Assembly: GCF_900143525.1 (NCBI RefSeq)
Contig: NZ_FREZ01000008.1
Coordinates: 124,001 to 188,000, forward strand
Direction of reading: 5' to 3'
Source of the DNA: Ruegeria sp. Alg231-54
GTDB lineage: Bacteria; Pseudomonadota; Alphaproteobacteria; Rhodobacterales; Rhodobacteraceae
DNA: 64,000 bases
Shown here: in pieces, positions 26,488 to 35,017 of the stretch
How positions within the stretch are numbered: position 1 is the stretch's first letter
How the letters are laid out: each line of letters begins with the position of its first letter
Position numbers and translations under genes: made by a program
Notes under the pieces: generated by a model
Seen by the model: the letters and a program-made list of their open reading frames with translations, nothing else
Told to the model about the DNA's origin: nothing
Database searches by the model: none

Positions 26488-26844
26488 TCAACTGCCTCGG
26501 TAGGTCGAATAGCCGTAAGGGGACAGCAACAGAGGCACGTGATAATGTGCCTCGGCATCAGACATGCCAAACCGGAGCGGCACCTGATCCAGAAACAGCG
26601 GGTCATCAGCAGCCTGGCCCGATGCGCGCAGATAGTCTCCTGCGAAGAAAACCAGCTCGTAAGTACCAGTTTTGAAAGAGTCTTGTGGCAAGATTGGGCT
26701 GTCAGTGCGACCGTCCGAATTGGTCTCCATCTCGGCGATTTTGCGATGGGAGTTCCCCGACACCCGGTAGAGTGCGATTTTCAATCCTTCAGCCGGGCAG
26801 CCGCGTGCAGTGTCCAGAACATGGGTCGTCAGATAGCCAGCCAC
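26488..26844 (-). CDS. uraH: 5-hydroxyisourate hydrolase
   Basis: Hydrolyses 5-hydroxyisourate, the PuuD product, to OHCU. The 118-residue protein is transthyretin-like: N-terminal HVLDTARGCPAEGL with the active-site H8, middle TNSDGRTD with the conserved Arg, and the C-terminal tetrapeptide YRGS that distinguishes HIUase from transthyretin; HYHVPLLLSPYGYSTYRGS carries the second His. The gene is divergent from puuE across 161 bp. Confidence 0.96.
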   Translation of the reverse strand: MAGYLTTHVLDTARGCPAEGLKIALYRVSGNSHRKIAEMETNSDGRTDSPILPQDSFKTGTYELVFFAGDYLRASGQAADDPLFLDQVPLRFGMSDAEAHYHVPLLLSPYGYSTYRGS

Positions 26845-27005
26845 GGGTCTCTCCTTTGATTTGTCTTTTGCTTTGTTACAGTCTGACGCAAAGTTTGAAA
26901 CAGTGGAAATGCCGAAAGAACCGGAAACAGCGTTTGGATTGATTTGATAATCATCGGCGTGTTTCTGGGGTAAGGCTATTCAAAAGATTAAGAATGGAAG
27001 ATGCC

Positions 27006-28424
27006 ATGCAGCCCCCTCGCTATCCTCGTGACATGATTGGCTACGGTGCCAACACGCCGAACGCCCAATGGCCAGGCGGTGCAAAGCTGGCCGTTCAGAT
27101 CGTGTTGAACTACGAAGAGGGCGGCGAGAATTGCGTGCTGCACGGCGATGCGGCGTCCGAGGCGTTTCTGTCCGAAATCGTGGGGGCCGCCCAATGGCCG
27201 GACCAGCGCCATTGGAACATGGAGTCGATCTATGAGTACGGCTCTCGCGCTGGGTTCTGGCGACTGCACCGGTTGATGCAGGACTTGCCAATAACAGTCT
27301 ATGGCGTTGCAACAGCTTTGGCTCGCTCGCCGGATCAGATGGCCGCGATGAAGGCAGCGGGGTGGGAGATTGCCAGCCATGGCTTGAAATGGGTCGAGCA
27401 CAAAGACATGCCCGAAGATGAAGAGCGCGCACAGATCGCCGAAGCGATCCGCCTTCACACCGAAGTCGTCGGTGAACGACCACGTGGTTGGTACACGGGG
27501 CGATGTTCGGAAAACACCGCTCGTCTGGTGGCAGAAGAAGGTGGCTTTGCCTATGTGGCCGACACATATGCGGACGACTTGCCGTACTGGATGCAGACTG
27601 GTGGGCGGGATCAGTTGATCGTGCCCTATACACTGGATTGCAACGACATGCGCTTTGCCACGCCGCAGGGCTTCAACTCGGGCGACCAGTTCTATTCCTA
27701 CCTCAAGGACAGCTTTGATGCGCTCTACGCCGAGGGCGAGGCCGGAGCGCCCAAGATGCTGTCGATCGGTTTGCATTGCCGCCTGATCGGACGACCTGGC
27801 CGGGTGATGGCGTTGAAACGGTTTCTGGAATACGCGCGCGGCTTTTCTGATGTCTGGTTTGCAACACGGTTGCAGATCGCCGAACACTGGGCGGAAAACC
27901 ATCCGGCGGTGCCGTATCCGAAACCTACTCAGATGGATCGGGACGTGTTTGTCTCCACATATGGCGGCATCTTCGAGCATTCCGCCTGGATCGCTGAACG
28001 GGCGTATGAGCTGGAATTGGGACCGGCGCATGACACAGCCGGAGGGCTGCACAGCGCATTGACACGCACGTTCCGTTCCGCCTCTGCGGACGAAAGGATG
28101 GGTGTCCTGACCGCGCACCCGGATCTGGCCGGAAAGCTGGCGCAGGCCAAACGGCTGACTCACGAAAGCACGTCCGAGCAGGCTTCGGCCGGATTGGATG
28201 CCCTGACAGATGAAGAGCGTGCGACGTTCACCGAGTTGAACCAGAAATACACTGAGAAATTCGGCTTTCCGTTTATCATCGCCGTACGTGATCACGACAA
28301 AACGTCTATCCTTCAGGCGTTTCAACGGCGGATCGATCAGGATAAGGACATCGAATTCGCCGAGGCTTGCCGTCAGGTCGAGCGGATCGCCGAATTCCGG
28401 TTGCGGGACGTTTTACCCTCATGA
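27006..28424 (+). CDS. puuE: Bifunctional allantoinase (PuuE)-OHCU decarboxylase (UraD)
   Basis: A fusion of two consecutive steps: the C-terminal domain (about 310-472) decarboxylates OHCU to S-allantoin and the N-terminal domain opens allantoin to allantoate. The N-terminal part is a polysaccharide-deacetylase-type allantoinase (RYPRDMIGYGANTP, NYEEGGE, WEIASHGLKW). The UraD part shows GGIFEHSAWIAERA with its catalytic His, TAHPDLAGKLA and FGFPFIIAVRDHDK. The ATG at 27006 follows GGAAG; an ATG four codons earlier (26994) is an alternative. The last four bases overlap allA (ATGA). Confidence 0.95.
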   Translation: MQPPRYPRDMIGYGANTPNAQWPGGAKLAVQIVLNYEEGGENCVLHGDAASEAFLSEIVGAAQWPDQRHWNMESIYEYGSRAGFWRLHRLMQDLPITVYGVATALARSPDQMAAMKAAGWEIASHGLKWVEHKDMPEDEERAQIAEAIRLHTEVVGERPRGWYTGRCSENTARLVAEEGGFAYVADTYADDLPYWMQTGGRDQLIVPYTLDCNDMRFATPQGFNSGDQFYSYLKDSFDALYAEGEAGAPKMLSIGLHCRLIGRPGRVMALKRFLEYARGFSDVWFATRLQIAEHWAENHPAVPYPKPTQMDRDVFVSTYGGIFEHSAWIAERAYELELGPAHDTAGGLHSALTRTFRSASADERMGVLTAHPDLAGKLAQAKRLTHESTSEQASAGLDALTDEERATFTELNQKYTEKFGFPFIIAVRDHDKTSILQAFQRRIDQDKDIEFAEACRQVERIAEFRLRDVLPS

Positions 28425-28909
28425 GTGCGCAAGTCAGGACTGCGCCATTGACGGCCAAGGCATTTGCCCCGTTTGGTGATGTCATCGAAGTGACCGGTGA
28501 TCCGGACAAGATCATCAATCAGGGGCAATGTGGCCGGTTCCATGATCTGGCACGACTGGATTTCACAGACGGACGCGCCGGGATCAGCCTGTTCAACGCC
28601 AACCCGCGATCCTTGCCCTATCAACTGGATATGGTTGAACGTCACCCCGAGGGCAGTCAGGCGTTCATCCCAATGACACATCAGCCTTTTCTGGTTGTCG
28701 TGGCCCCGGATGAGGGCGGGCGGCCCGGACATCCGCAGGCATTTGTGACCAAGCCCGGACAGGGTGTGAACTATTTTCGCGGCACTTGGCATGGGGTGCT
28801 GACCCCATTGCACGGGCCCGGCTTATTCGCTGTGATTGATCGGATTGGTGGGGGTTCAAATCTGGAGGAGTTTTGGTTTGACACCCCGTTTGAGGTCATA
28901 AGCGGATAG
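28421..28909 (+). CDS. allA: Ureidoglycolate lyase
   Basis: Splits ureidoglycolate into glyoxylate and urea. The 162-residue protein has the AllA fold pattern: AFAPFGDVIE at the N-terminus, ISLFNANPRSLPY and MVERHPEGSQAFIPM in the middle, and VNYFRGTWHGVLTPL with the late His. The ATG at 28421 overlaps the puuE stop in ATGA, so translation is coupled. It produces the glyoxylate that ghrA could reduce. Confidence 0.95.
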   Translation: MSAQVRTAPLTAKAFAPFGDVIEVTGDPDKIINQGQCGRFHDLARLDFTDGRAGISLFNANPRSLPYQLDMVERHPEGSQAFIPMTHQPFLVVVAPDEGGRPGHPQAFVTKPGQGVNYFRGTWHGVLTPLHGPGLFAVIDRIGGGSNLEEFWFDTPFEVISG

Positions 28910-28963
28910 GGTTCTCCCGCCCGGTCAATGCGCATCACAGATGCTTGTGACCTGTTGGGCCAA

Positions 28964-28991
28964 GCAGCGCGCGGGCAAGCCCGCCCGCTGC
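28964..28991. terminator. Strong hairpin between allA and gap
   Basis: GCAGCG (28964-28969) pairs with CGCTGC (28986-28991), then one mismatch, then five GC pairs around a CAAG loop. It sits in the 94-bp gap between the convergent allA and gap genes and can serve both directions. There is no T-tract. Confidence 0.5.
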
Positions 28992-29003
28992 GCCCCCGCA
29001 AAT

Positions 29004-29990
29004 TCAGCTATCTGTCATAAGACGGGCAACATCCATCATGCGAGCTGAAAATCCCCACTCATTGTCATACCAGCCGAAAACACGGACCTGATGTTCGCCG
29101 ACCATGCGTGTTTCGGGTCCCGCGATAACCAGTGACTCTGGGCGTGTACGCAGGTCTGACGAGACCAGAGGGTGATCTGTCCAACCCAGCACGGGCGATG
29201 TCTGGACGGCCGCGCGCAGTTCGGCTTCGAACATCTCGGGTGACATTCCGCGGTCCAGCGTCACCACCAGATCAATGGCGGATACACTGGCCGTCGGGAC
29301 CCGAACAGCAGCGCCCGAGATGCGGCCAGCCAAATGCGGCATGACTTCGTCGATCAGATGAGTGGCGCTTGACGTGGTTGGCACCATCGACAGCGCGCCC
29401 GCGCGCGAACGGGCGAGATCGCCGCGTGGTGCGTCCACCATAGGTTGGCTGTTCGTATAGCAGTGTATCGTTGTCATATGGGCTGACGCGATCCCGCCAA
29501 TTTGGTCCAGCACTTTGACCAAGGGCGCAAGCCCGTTAGTTGTGCATGACGCGTTGGACACAATGCGAGCATTGCCCAACTGATCTTCGTTGGCCCCCAG
29601 AACGATGGTGATTTCGGTCGCGGGCGAGGGGCCAGAGATCAGCACCTTGCGGGCCCCGGCGGTCAGGCCCTGACTGGCCACATCCGAGGTGCGGGCAACA
29701 CCGGTGCAATCCATAAGAACGTCAACATCAGACAGGTCGACATGCATCAGATTGGGACTGTGCGTCATTGGGATTGTGCGCCCATCGACGACGATCGCCG
29801 CGTCGCCCTGTTCTACTGCTCCAGCGTAGGGGCCAAAGGTGCTGTCATATTTGAACAGGTAGGCGCAGGTCTCAAGCGGGGCGATGTCGTTGATCAGAAC
29901 CGGCTCAATATCCGTGTCCTGCGGCAAAGCCAGCAGCTGCCGCAGGATTGTGCGGCCGATACGGCCGAATCCGTTGATTGCAAGTTTCAT
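29004..29990 (-). CDS. gap: Type I glyceraldehyde-3-phosphate dehydrogenase paralogue
   Basis: A 328-residue Gap-like enzyme with the NAD-binding start INGFGRIGR, catalytic C149 in SNASCTTN and H176 in TTIHCYTN at the classical positions, and WYDNEWGFSARM at the C-terminus. It stands alone, without pgk or tkt, inside the ureide cluster, so it may be a second Gap or an erythrose-4-phosphate dehydrogenase-like enzyme. The ATG at 29990 is chosen over the TTG two codons earlier. Several family positions differ (ISGPSPATE rather than ISAPAK-type), supporting a paralogue with an altered role. Confidence 0.9.
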   Translation of the reverse strand: MKLAINGFGRIGRTILRQLLALPQDTDIEPVLINDIAPLETCAYLFKYDSTFGPYAGAVEQGDAAIVVDGRTIPMTHSPNLMHVDLSDVDVLMDCTGVARTSDVASQGLTAGARKVLISGPSPATEITIVLGANEDQLGNARIVSNASCTTNGLAPLVKVLDQIGGIASAHMTTIHCYTNSQPMVDAPRGDLARSRAGALSMVPTTSSATHLIDEVMPHLAGRISGAAVRVPTASVSAIDLVVTLDRGMSPEMFEAELRAAVQTSPVLGWTDHPLVSSDLRTRPESLVIAGPETRMVGEHQVRVFGWYDNEWGFSARMMDVARLMTDS

Positions 29991-30044
29991 GCGCAAGCTA
30001 TGGCAGTGCTCTGCCGATAGCTCAATGCCCGTTGTGACCTATGG

Positions 30045-30368
30045 TCAGTTGCAGCTGACCTGCGAAAAGAACTGACCCGAAATGTTCTGGTACATGCTGG
30101 CCACGATCGGTCTGCACCCGGTCGCTTGCTGAAAGGCGGCTATGGCCTGAATGGTGCGCAAGCGCGGCGGTGGGCCAAAGGGGTTCAGGTTGTTGTTGTC
30201 GCGCGTCGCACGGTATACGACCGGAGCGTCCGAGACCTGTGTCACCGCCCAGGTGCGGCTCATGACAAAAACCTGCTTGGTTTCTTCCTTTGCGGCGACA
30301 GGCGTTGCATCAAATGCCGTCAAACCAATCGCAGCAGCCAGTGCCAGCATCGTTACACGCAGTACCAT
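30045..30368 (-). CDS. Small exported protein of unknown function
   Basis: A 107-residue protein with a signal peptide (about 1-26, cut near VAA) and a mature part of about 80 residues with one late Cys pair (GCRP...VSCN) that could form a disulfide. No recognised family. The ATG at 30368 follows GGAGAT; the earlier ATG at 30401 lacks this. It lies 54 bp from gap, same strand and upstream of it, so they may be cotranscribed. Confidence 0.65.
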   Translation of the reverse strand: MVLRVTMLALAAAIGLTAFDATPVAAKEETKQVFVMSRTWAVTQVSDAPVVYRATRDNNNLNPFGPPPRLRTIQAIAAFQQATGCRPIVASMYQNISGQFFSQVSCN

Positions 30369-30456
30369 TGAACAATCTCCAGTGCTAAAATTCGCTGTCA
30401 TTTCACCAGATTCACGCGCTTCTGTGAACCCCTGACCGAAAAAAGCGTTTAAAAGC

Positions 30457-31290
30457 CTAGCGTTTGGACAACATCAGCGGCATGTGCCGGTTCACATCCT
30501 TGTAAAGCAGATAGCGAAAGCGACCAGGTCCGCCCGCGTAGCAGGCCTGCGGGCAGAAGGCGCGCAACCACATGTAATCGCCGGCCTCTACCTCGACCCA
30601 ATCCTGGTTAAGCCGATAGACCGCCTTGCCTTCCAGAACGTACAAACCGTGTTCCATGACATGGGTTTCGGCAAAGGGAATCACGCCGCCGGGTTCGAAA
30701 TTTACGATGTTGACGTGCATGTCATGACGCAAATCCTGCGGATCGGTGAAGCGGGTCGTGGACCAGCTCCCCTCAGTGCCGGGCATCTCAACGGGCGATA
30801 CATCGCGCTCATTTGTGATGATCGGATCTGGAGCAGGCAGGCCGGGAACGGCTTCATACGCTTTGCGAACCCAGTGGAATCGGGCGGTTTTTTCGGCGCG
30901 GTTGTGCAGGGTCCAGTCCGATCCCGACGGGATATAGGCGTATCCGCCGGTATCGAGGACATGCTCAGTGCCACCCAATGTCAGGGTCACTTTACCCTCG
31001 ACCACAAAGAGAACACCCTGCGCCTTGGCGTCTGTTTCAGGGTGGTCGCTGCCGCCGTCGGGCTGAACTTCCATGATGTATTGCGAAAACGTCTCGGCGA
31101 ATCCGCTTAGGGGGCGGGACAGGACCCAAAGCCGTGTGCCTTCCCAGAACGGCAGGTTGCTGGTGACGATGTCGCGCATGGTGCCTTTGGGGATAACCGC
31201 ATAGGCTTCGGTAAACATGGCGCGGTCGGTCAACAGCTGGTCTTGTCCGGGGTGTCCGCCTGTGGGCGCATAATAGGTGGGCTGTGCCAT
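30457..31290 (-). CDS. allE: (S)-ureidoglycine aminohydrolase
   Basis: A bicupin enzyme that releases ammonia from ureidoglycine to give ureidoglycolate, the substrate of AllA. The 277-residue chain begins PTYYAPTGGHPGQDQLLTDRAMFTEAY, as in YlbA/AllE, and has two cupin barrels: the first around GVLFVVEGKVTLTLGG, the second with metal-ligand motif VIPFAETHVMEHGLYVLEGKA. The ATG at 31290 follows GAGG; the longer frame start at 31350 is rejected. Its presence implies an allantoate amidohydrolase, which is not in this window. Confidence 0.94.
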   Translation of the reverse strand: MAQPTYYAPTGGHPGQDQLLTDRAMFTEAYAVIPKGTMRDIVTSNLPFWEGTRLWVLSRPLSGFAETFSQYIMEVQPDGGSDHPETDAKAQGVLFVVEGKVTLTLGGTEHVLDTGGYAYIPSGSDWTLHNRAEKTARFHWVRKAYEAVPGLPAPDPIITNERDVSPVEMPGTEGSWSTTRFTDPQDLRHDMHVNIVNFEPGGVIPFAETHVMEHGLYVLEGKAVYRLNQDWVEVEAGDYMWLRAFCPQACYAGGPGRFRYLLYKDVNRHMPLMLSKR

Positions 31291-31465
31291 TTCATGCCTC
31301 TGGTTCGTGTTTGGGGCACTATGCGGGGATTGGGCCGATGGTCCTAGCACCCGAGTCGCGATAGGTTATTTCGGTATTATTTGAAGGTCGGCCAGCGGGG
31401 CTTGGCCCCCGTTCCCCAGCGGTATAGTCTTGTGACCAAACTTATTTCAATGAGGCGAGAAGATC

Positions 31466-31822
31466 ATGAAAGCTTGGATTCCACCTTTTTTTGCAGCAGC
31501 CATTGTGATCGGCGCGGTTTCACTGGCACAGGCCAAGCCACTTTCGAGAATCATCGCAGAAATGGGATTGAGCCCTGAGGACTATAGTGTCGTCAACGCC
31601 ACGACTAACGCGATGTTGACAGATGGAATGCCTCAGGTCGGAACCGAACGCACTTGGTCGAACGACGACACCGGATCAAAAGGCACTGTCCGAGTGCGCG
31701 AGGTCCGGGAAAATTGCGTGCATCTCCAGCATTTCATCGTGCCCGCCGGGGCCGAACAATCACGCGAGGTCAGAACCCGCAATTGCCGGGACGCCGGCGG
31801 GAACTGGGTTCTGACACCTTGA
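31466..31822 (+). CDS. Small exported protein resembling RT0821/Lpp0805 surface antigen
   Basis: A 118-residue protein with a signal peptide (1-23, cut after AQA). The C-terminal half RTWSNDDTGSKGTVRVREVRENC...RNCRDAGGNWVLTP resembles the outer-membrane surface-antigen fold of RT0821/Lpp0805 proteins, with two cysteines that could be bonded. The ATG at 31466 follows GAGAAG. Divergent from allE and facing ghrA, which is convergent. Role unknown; family link is by eye. Confidence 0.65.
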   Translation: MKAWIPPFFAAAIVIGAVSLAQAKPLSRIIAEMGLSPEDYSVVNATTNAMLTDGMPQVGTERTWSNDDTGSKGTVRVREVRENCVHLQHFIVPAGAEQSREVRTRNCRDAGGNWVLTP

Positions 31823-31829
31823 TTTCGAC

Positions 31830-32765
31830 TCAGTAGCCGCGTGTGCGGTCGACCTCGTGCAGTAAGGGCATTCCTGCGGACAACCGTTGGAAATTCTCGG
31901 CAACGTCCGCCAGTGCTTCACCTAAGTGCCAGCCAGAAACATGCGGAGTGATTGTGACGCCCGGGTGTGCCCAGAGCGGACTGTCTGACGGTAAGGGTTC
32001 TGTACTGGTTACGTCCAGAACGGCGTGGCCGGGCGTTCCCCGGTCCAAGGCCTTGATCAGCGCATTTTCGTCAATCAGATCACCACGCCCTGCGTTCAAC
32101 AGTTGACTGCCGGGTTTCATGGCGGCCAGCATCTGCGCATCGAACAAGCCAACGGTTTGCGGCGTGGACGGCAGAATTGCGCAAACGTGGTCGCATTGGC
32201 CTAGCAACGTCGGCAGCGCATCCTCGCCGTGCAGGCAGGTGACACCCTCAATCTCTTTCCGGGATCTGCTCCATCCCATGACCTGAAATCCGATGGCGCG
32301 CAGCATCCTGGCGCTGCGGGCGCCGATATGGCCCAGGCCCAGAACGCCCACTACGGTGTCCGGCGTGAATACCGGCGCTTTGGGCACCCATTCTGCTTTG
32401 CGCTGGGCAGCTTCGTGAAAAGCCATGTTCCGTTGGTGGTGAAGGACATAGGCGACGAACCACTCGGCAATGCCCTGCGCCGGCGCATCGGGTTTGAGTC
32501 GCGCGATACGGACGTGTTCGGGCAGGCTCGGGTTGCCAACAATCGTTTCGACGCCCGCGCCCAGTTTCTGGACCAGTTGCAGGTTCGGCAGCCGTTTGGG
32601 GTGGTCGTTGTTCAGGCCGACAACAGCGACCATGGTGATTTCGCTTGCATCTCCAATCGTTTCCCGGGTGCGCACATCCGTGCCGGGGTGTATGTTTCGG
32701 ATCGTTTTGGCGATGTCATCATCGCTTATCCAGTCGGTCAGCCCGGTTTCGATCAATAGCGCCAT
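31830..32765 (-). CDS. ghrA: Glyoxylate/hydroxypyruvate reductase A
   Basis: NAD(P)H-dependent D-2-hydroxyacid dehydrogenase, 311 residues. Visible are the nucleotide-binding loop VLGLGHIGARSARMLRAIGF, the GAGVET substrate loop, LNAGRGDLIDENAL, and the catalytic His in TPHVSGWH. It may reduce glyoxylate from AllA to glycolate, a sensible end point for the ureide genes, or hydroxypyruvate. It is divergent from an acyl-CoA dehydrogenase gene across 127 bp. Confidence 0.9.
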   Translation of the reverse strand: MALLIETGLTDWISDDDIAKTIRNIHPGTDVRTRETIGDASEITMVAVVGLNNDHPKRLPNLQLVQKLGAGVETIVGNPSLPEHVRIARLKPDAPAQGIAEWFVAYVLHHQRNMAFHEAAQRKAEWVPKAPVFTPDTVVGVLGLGHIGARSARMLRAIGFQVMGWSRSRKEIEGVTCLHGEDALPTLLGQCDHVCAILPSTPQTVGLFDAQMLAAMKPGSQLLNAGRGDLIDENALIKALDRGTPGHAVLDVTSTEPLPSDSPLWAHPGVTITPHVSGWHLGEALADVAENFQRLSAGMPLLHEVDRTRGY

Positions 32766-32797
32766 GAATCACCCTCGCAATTTCATTTTGATTGAGT

Positions 32798-32810
32798 TGA
32801 CGTTCCGTCA
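32798..32810. promoter_or_regulatory. Possible operator between ghrA and the acyl-CoA dehydrogenase gene
   Basis: TGACG-TTC-CGTCA is an inverted repeat with a three-base centre in the 127-bp divergent gap. The symmetric form and place fit a repressor site, but no binding family is identified and no adjacent regulator gene exists. Confidence 0.3.
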
Positions 32811-32892
32811 CACAGCTAGACATTCTATCGGCAGCTAAGTCATTCTCTGTTCAAAGGTAAAGCCCGCTCTTTGGGCCTGAGGAGGAAAGCTC

Positions 32893-34128
32893 ATGAACAT
32901 GTCATTCGGTCTGCGCGAAGAAAATCGCGCGCTGCTGCAACGTGTGGCAGATATGATCCGGGATGAGATCATGCCGCTGGAAGAAGAATACCAGGCCGAA
33001 ATCGATAAGGGCGACCGCTGGCAATACACCGAACGTCAGGCGGAAATCCTGGAAGGGCTGAAAGCCAAGGCCAAGGCTGCCGGATTATGGAACTTCTGGC
33101 TGACCGACAGCGACAAGGGCTTTGGTTTGACGACGGTCGAGTATGCTTATTTCGCCGAAGAGATGGGCAAGACGCCCCTTGGGGCCGAAGTATTCAACTG
33201 CTCAGCCCCCGATACCGGTAATATGGAAGTGTTCGAGCGTTATGGCACGGACGAGATGAAAGAGCAGTGGCTGAAGCCCCTGCTGAACGGCGATATCCGG
33301 TCCGCGTATTTGATGACGGAACCGGATGTGGCGTCATCGGATGCCACGAACGTGTCGATGTCCTGTGTGCGAGACGGGGATGACTTTGTTCTGAAAGGGG
33401 AAAAATGGTGGTCATCGGGGGCGGGTGATCCACGGTGCAAGGTCTATATCGTCATGGTCAAGACGGCGGGCGACGAGCAACCCAAACACAAGCGGCAGTC
33501 GATGATTGTTGTGCCTGCTGATGCGCCGGGGATTGAGATTCTGCGACCGATGCAGGTTTACGGCCACGATGATGCCCCGCACGGCCACATGCATATTCGC
33601 TTTACCAACGTTCGCGTGCCAGCAGAGAGCATCCTGTTGGGCGAAGGCCGCGGGTTCGAGATCGCGCAAGGCCGTCTTGGGCCCGGCCGTATCCACCACT
33701 GCATGCGCGCAATTGGTCAGGCTGAAACGGCGCTGGAGCAGATGTGCAAACGGTCGCTGCTGCGCGAAGCCTTCGGCAAGAAATTGGCGCAACTCGGGGC
33801 GAATTTCGATATCATCGCCGAATGCCGGATGGAGATTGAAATGGCGCGCCTGCTGTGCCTGAAAGCTGCCTGGTACATGGATCAGGGCGATGCCCGCGCG
33901 GCGGCTCCCTGGATCAGCCAGATCAAGGTCGTCGCCCCGCGTGTCGCACTCAAAGTCATCGATGAGGCCGTTCAGATGTTCGGCGGGCAGGGGGTTAGTC
34001 AGGACACGCCGCTGGCGACGGCCTGGACCCATGTGCGTACATTGCGGCTGGCGGATGGGCCTGATGCTGTACACCGCCGTCAGGTGGCGCGGGCCGAGTT
34101 GAAGAAGCATACCCAGGAAAAAGTCTGA
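32893..34128 (+). CDS. Acyl-CoA dehydrogenase (ACAD10/11-like)
   Basis: A 411-residue FAD enzyme that introduces a double bond in an acyl-CoA. Characteristic parts are the N-terminal helical domain (FGLREENRALLQRVADMIRDEI), the FAD segment AYLMTEPDVASSDATN, LKGEKWWSSGAGDPRCK, RFTNVRVPAESILLGEGRGFE, the adenine/FAD-binding VQMFGGQGVSQDTPLA and the C-terminal LADGPDAVHRRQVARAEL. These match the ACAD10/11 subgroup. The ATG at 32893 follows GAGGAGGA. It is 8 bp before a thioesterase gene. Confidence 0.92.
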   Translation: MNMSFGLREENRALLQRVADMIRDEIMPLEEEYQAEIDKGDRWQYTERQAEILEGLKAKAKAAGLWNFWLTDSDKGFGLTTVEYAYFAEEMGKTPLGAEVFNCSAPDTGNMEVFERYGTDEMKEQWLKPLLNGDIRSAYLMTEPDVASSDATNVSMSCVRDGDDFVLKGEKWWSSGAGDPRCKVYIVMVKTAGDEQPKHKRQSMIVVPADAPGIEILRPMQVYGHDDAPHGHMHIRFTNVRVPAESILLGEGRGFEIAQGRLGPGRIHHCMRAIGQAETALEQMCKRSLLREAFGKKLAQLGANFDIIAECRMEIEMARLLCLKAAWYMDQGDARAAAPWISQIKVVAPRVALKVIDEAVQMFGGQGVSQDTPLATAWTHVRTLRLADGPDAVHRRQVARAELKKHTQEKV

Positions 34129-34136
34129 GGTTCTAG

Positions 34137-34943
34137 ATGGTGCTGAAACCAGATCTGAAGGAACAAGCCTATTTCCACGCTCGGGCTGACGGCGTTTTTG
34201 TCGGCAATGATCCCGCACGCGGGCCGTGGTCTGCGGGTCATTGCCATGCGGGCCCGGTCGCGGGGCTGATCGTCCGCGCGGCCGAAACAGAGGTTGGGCC
34301 GGAAAAGATGCTGACACGGCTGACCGTGGACTTGCTGCGCCCTCTGCCGCTGACAGGTCTGCGGGTGGCGGCGGAAACCACGCGCCACACCAAAACGCTG
34401 GCTACAACCCGTGTCACGGTGCACGATCTGGACGATACGCTGTGTGCCACGGCCACCACGATGCATATGGTGCGCCGCGATTTGGGGTCGGTTCCGAACA
34501 TCACGTTGCCGACGCCCGAACTCGACGATGCGGTGACCGGGCCGTTTCCGATTGGCGAAATCCGTCATGACCTGCCGGGGTTCGCAAACCATTCGGAGAT
34601 TCTCTACCCCAAGGGTGGCAACCAGAAAGCCGGTCCAAAGACAATCTGGATGCGCACCCCGACGCTGTTGGAAGACGAGGTGCAATCGCCGATTCAGGCG
34701 CTATGTCCGCTGGCGGATTGTGGCAACGGGATTTCATGGAATGCACCGACGTCCGAGATGGGGTTCATGAACACCGACCTGACGGTCCAGATTCATCGTG
34801 AACCCAAATCGGACTGGTTGGCCTCGCAGTCCGTATCCCATTGGCAACCGTCAGGAATAGGGATGTCGCAATCGGTTCTATTCGACACCGAAGGCCCGGT
34901 TGGAACAGCGTTGCAGACACTGGTTTTGTTCCCGCCGAAGTGA
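34137..34943 (+). CDS. Acyl-CoA thioesterase-like protein (double hotdog)
   Basis: A 268-residue protein with two hotdog domains, as in TesB/4HBT_3 thioesterases: N-terminal RGPWSAGHCHAGPVAGLIVRAAE and MLTRLTVDLLRPLPLTGLRV, then a second hotdog ending in the strand around GMSQSVLFDTEGPVG. It begins 8 bp after the acyl-CoA dehydrogenase gene and is probably cotranscribed with it. Substrate unknown; a fatty or branched acyl-CoA is likely. Confidence 0.82.
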   Translation: MVLKPDLKEQAYFHARADGVFVGNDPARGPWSAGHCHAGPVAGLIVRAAETEVGPEKMLTRLTVDLLRPLPLTGLRVAAETTRHTKTLATTRVTVHDLDDTLCATATTMHMVRRDLGSVPNITLPTPELDDAVTGPFPIGEIRHDLPGFANHSEILYPKGGNQKAGPKTIWMRTPTLLEDEVQSPIQALCPLADCGNGISWNAPTSEMGFMNTDLTVQIHREPKSDWLASQSVSHWQPSGIGMSQSVLFDTEGPVGTALQTLVLFPPK

Positions 34944-35017
34944 CTGGTTTGGGCGGATCCTGCACAGGCCCGCCGAAACACGTTGCCGGGCACGGGCCAA
35001 GCCCCTATCTTTCGCCT

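Noticed and set aside
26988..28325. 445-residue open frame on the minus strand opposite puuE
   Set aside because: It mirrors the puuE-uraD gene, which has clear family motifs; the antisense product shows none and arises from GC-rich codon use.
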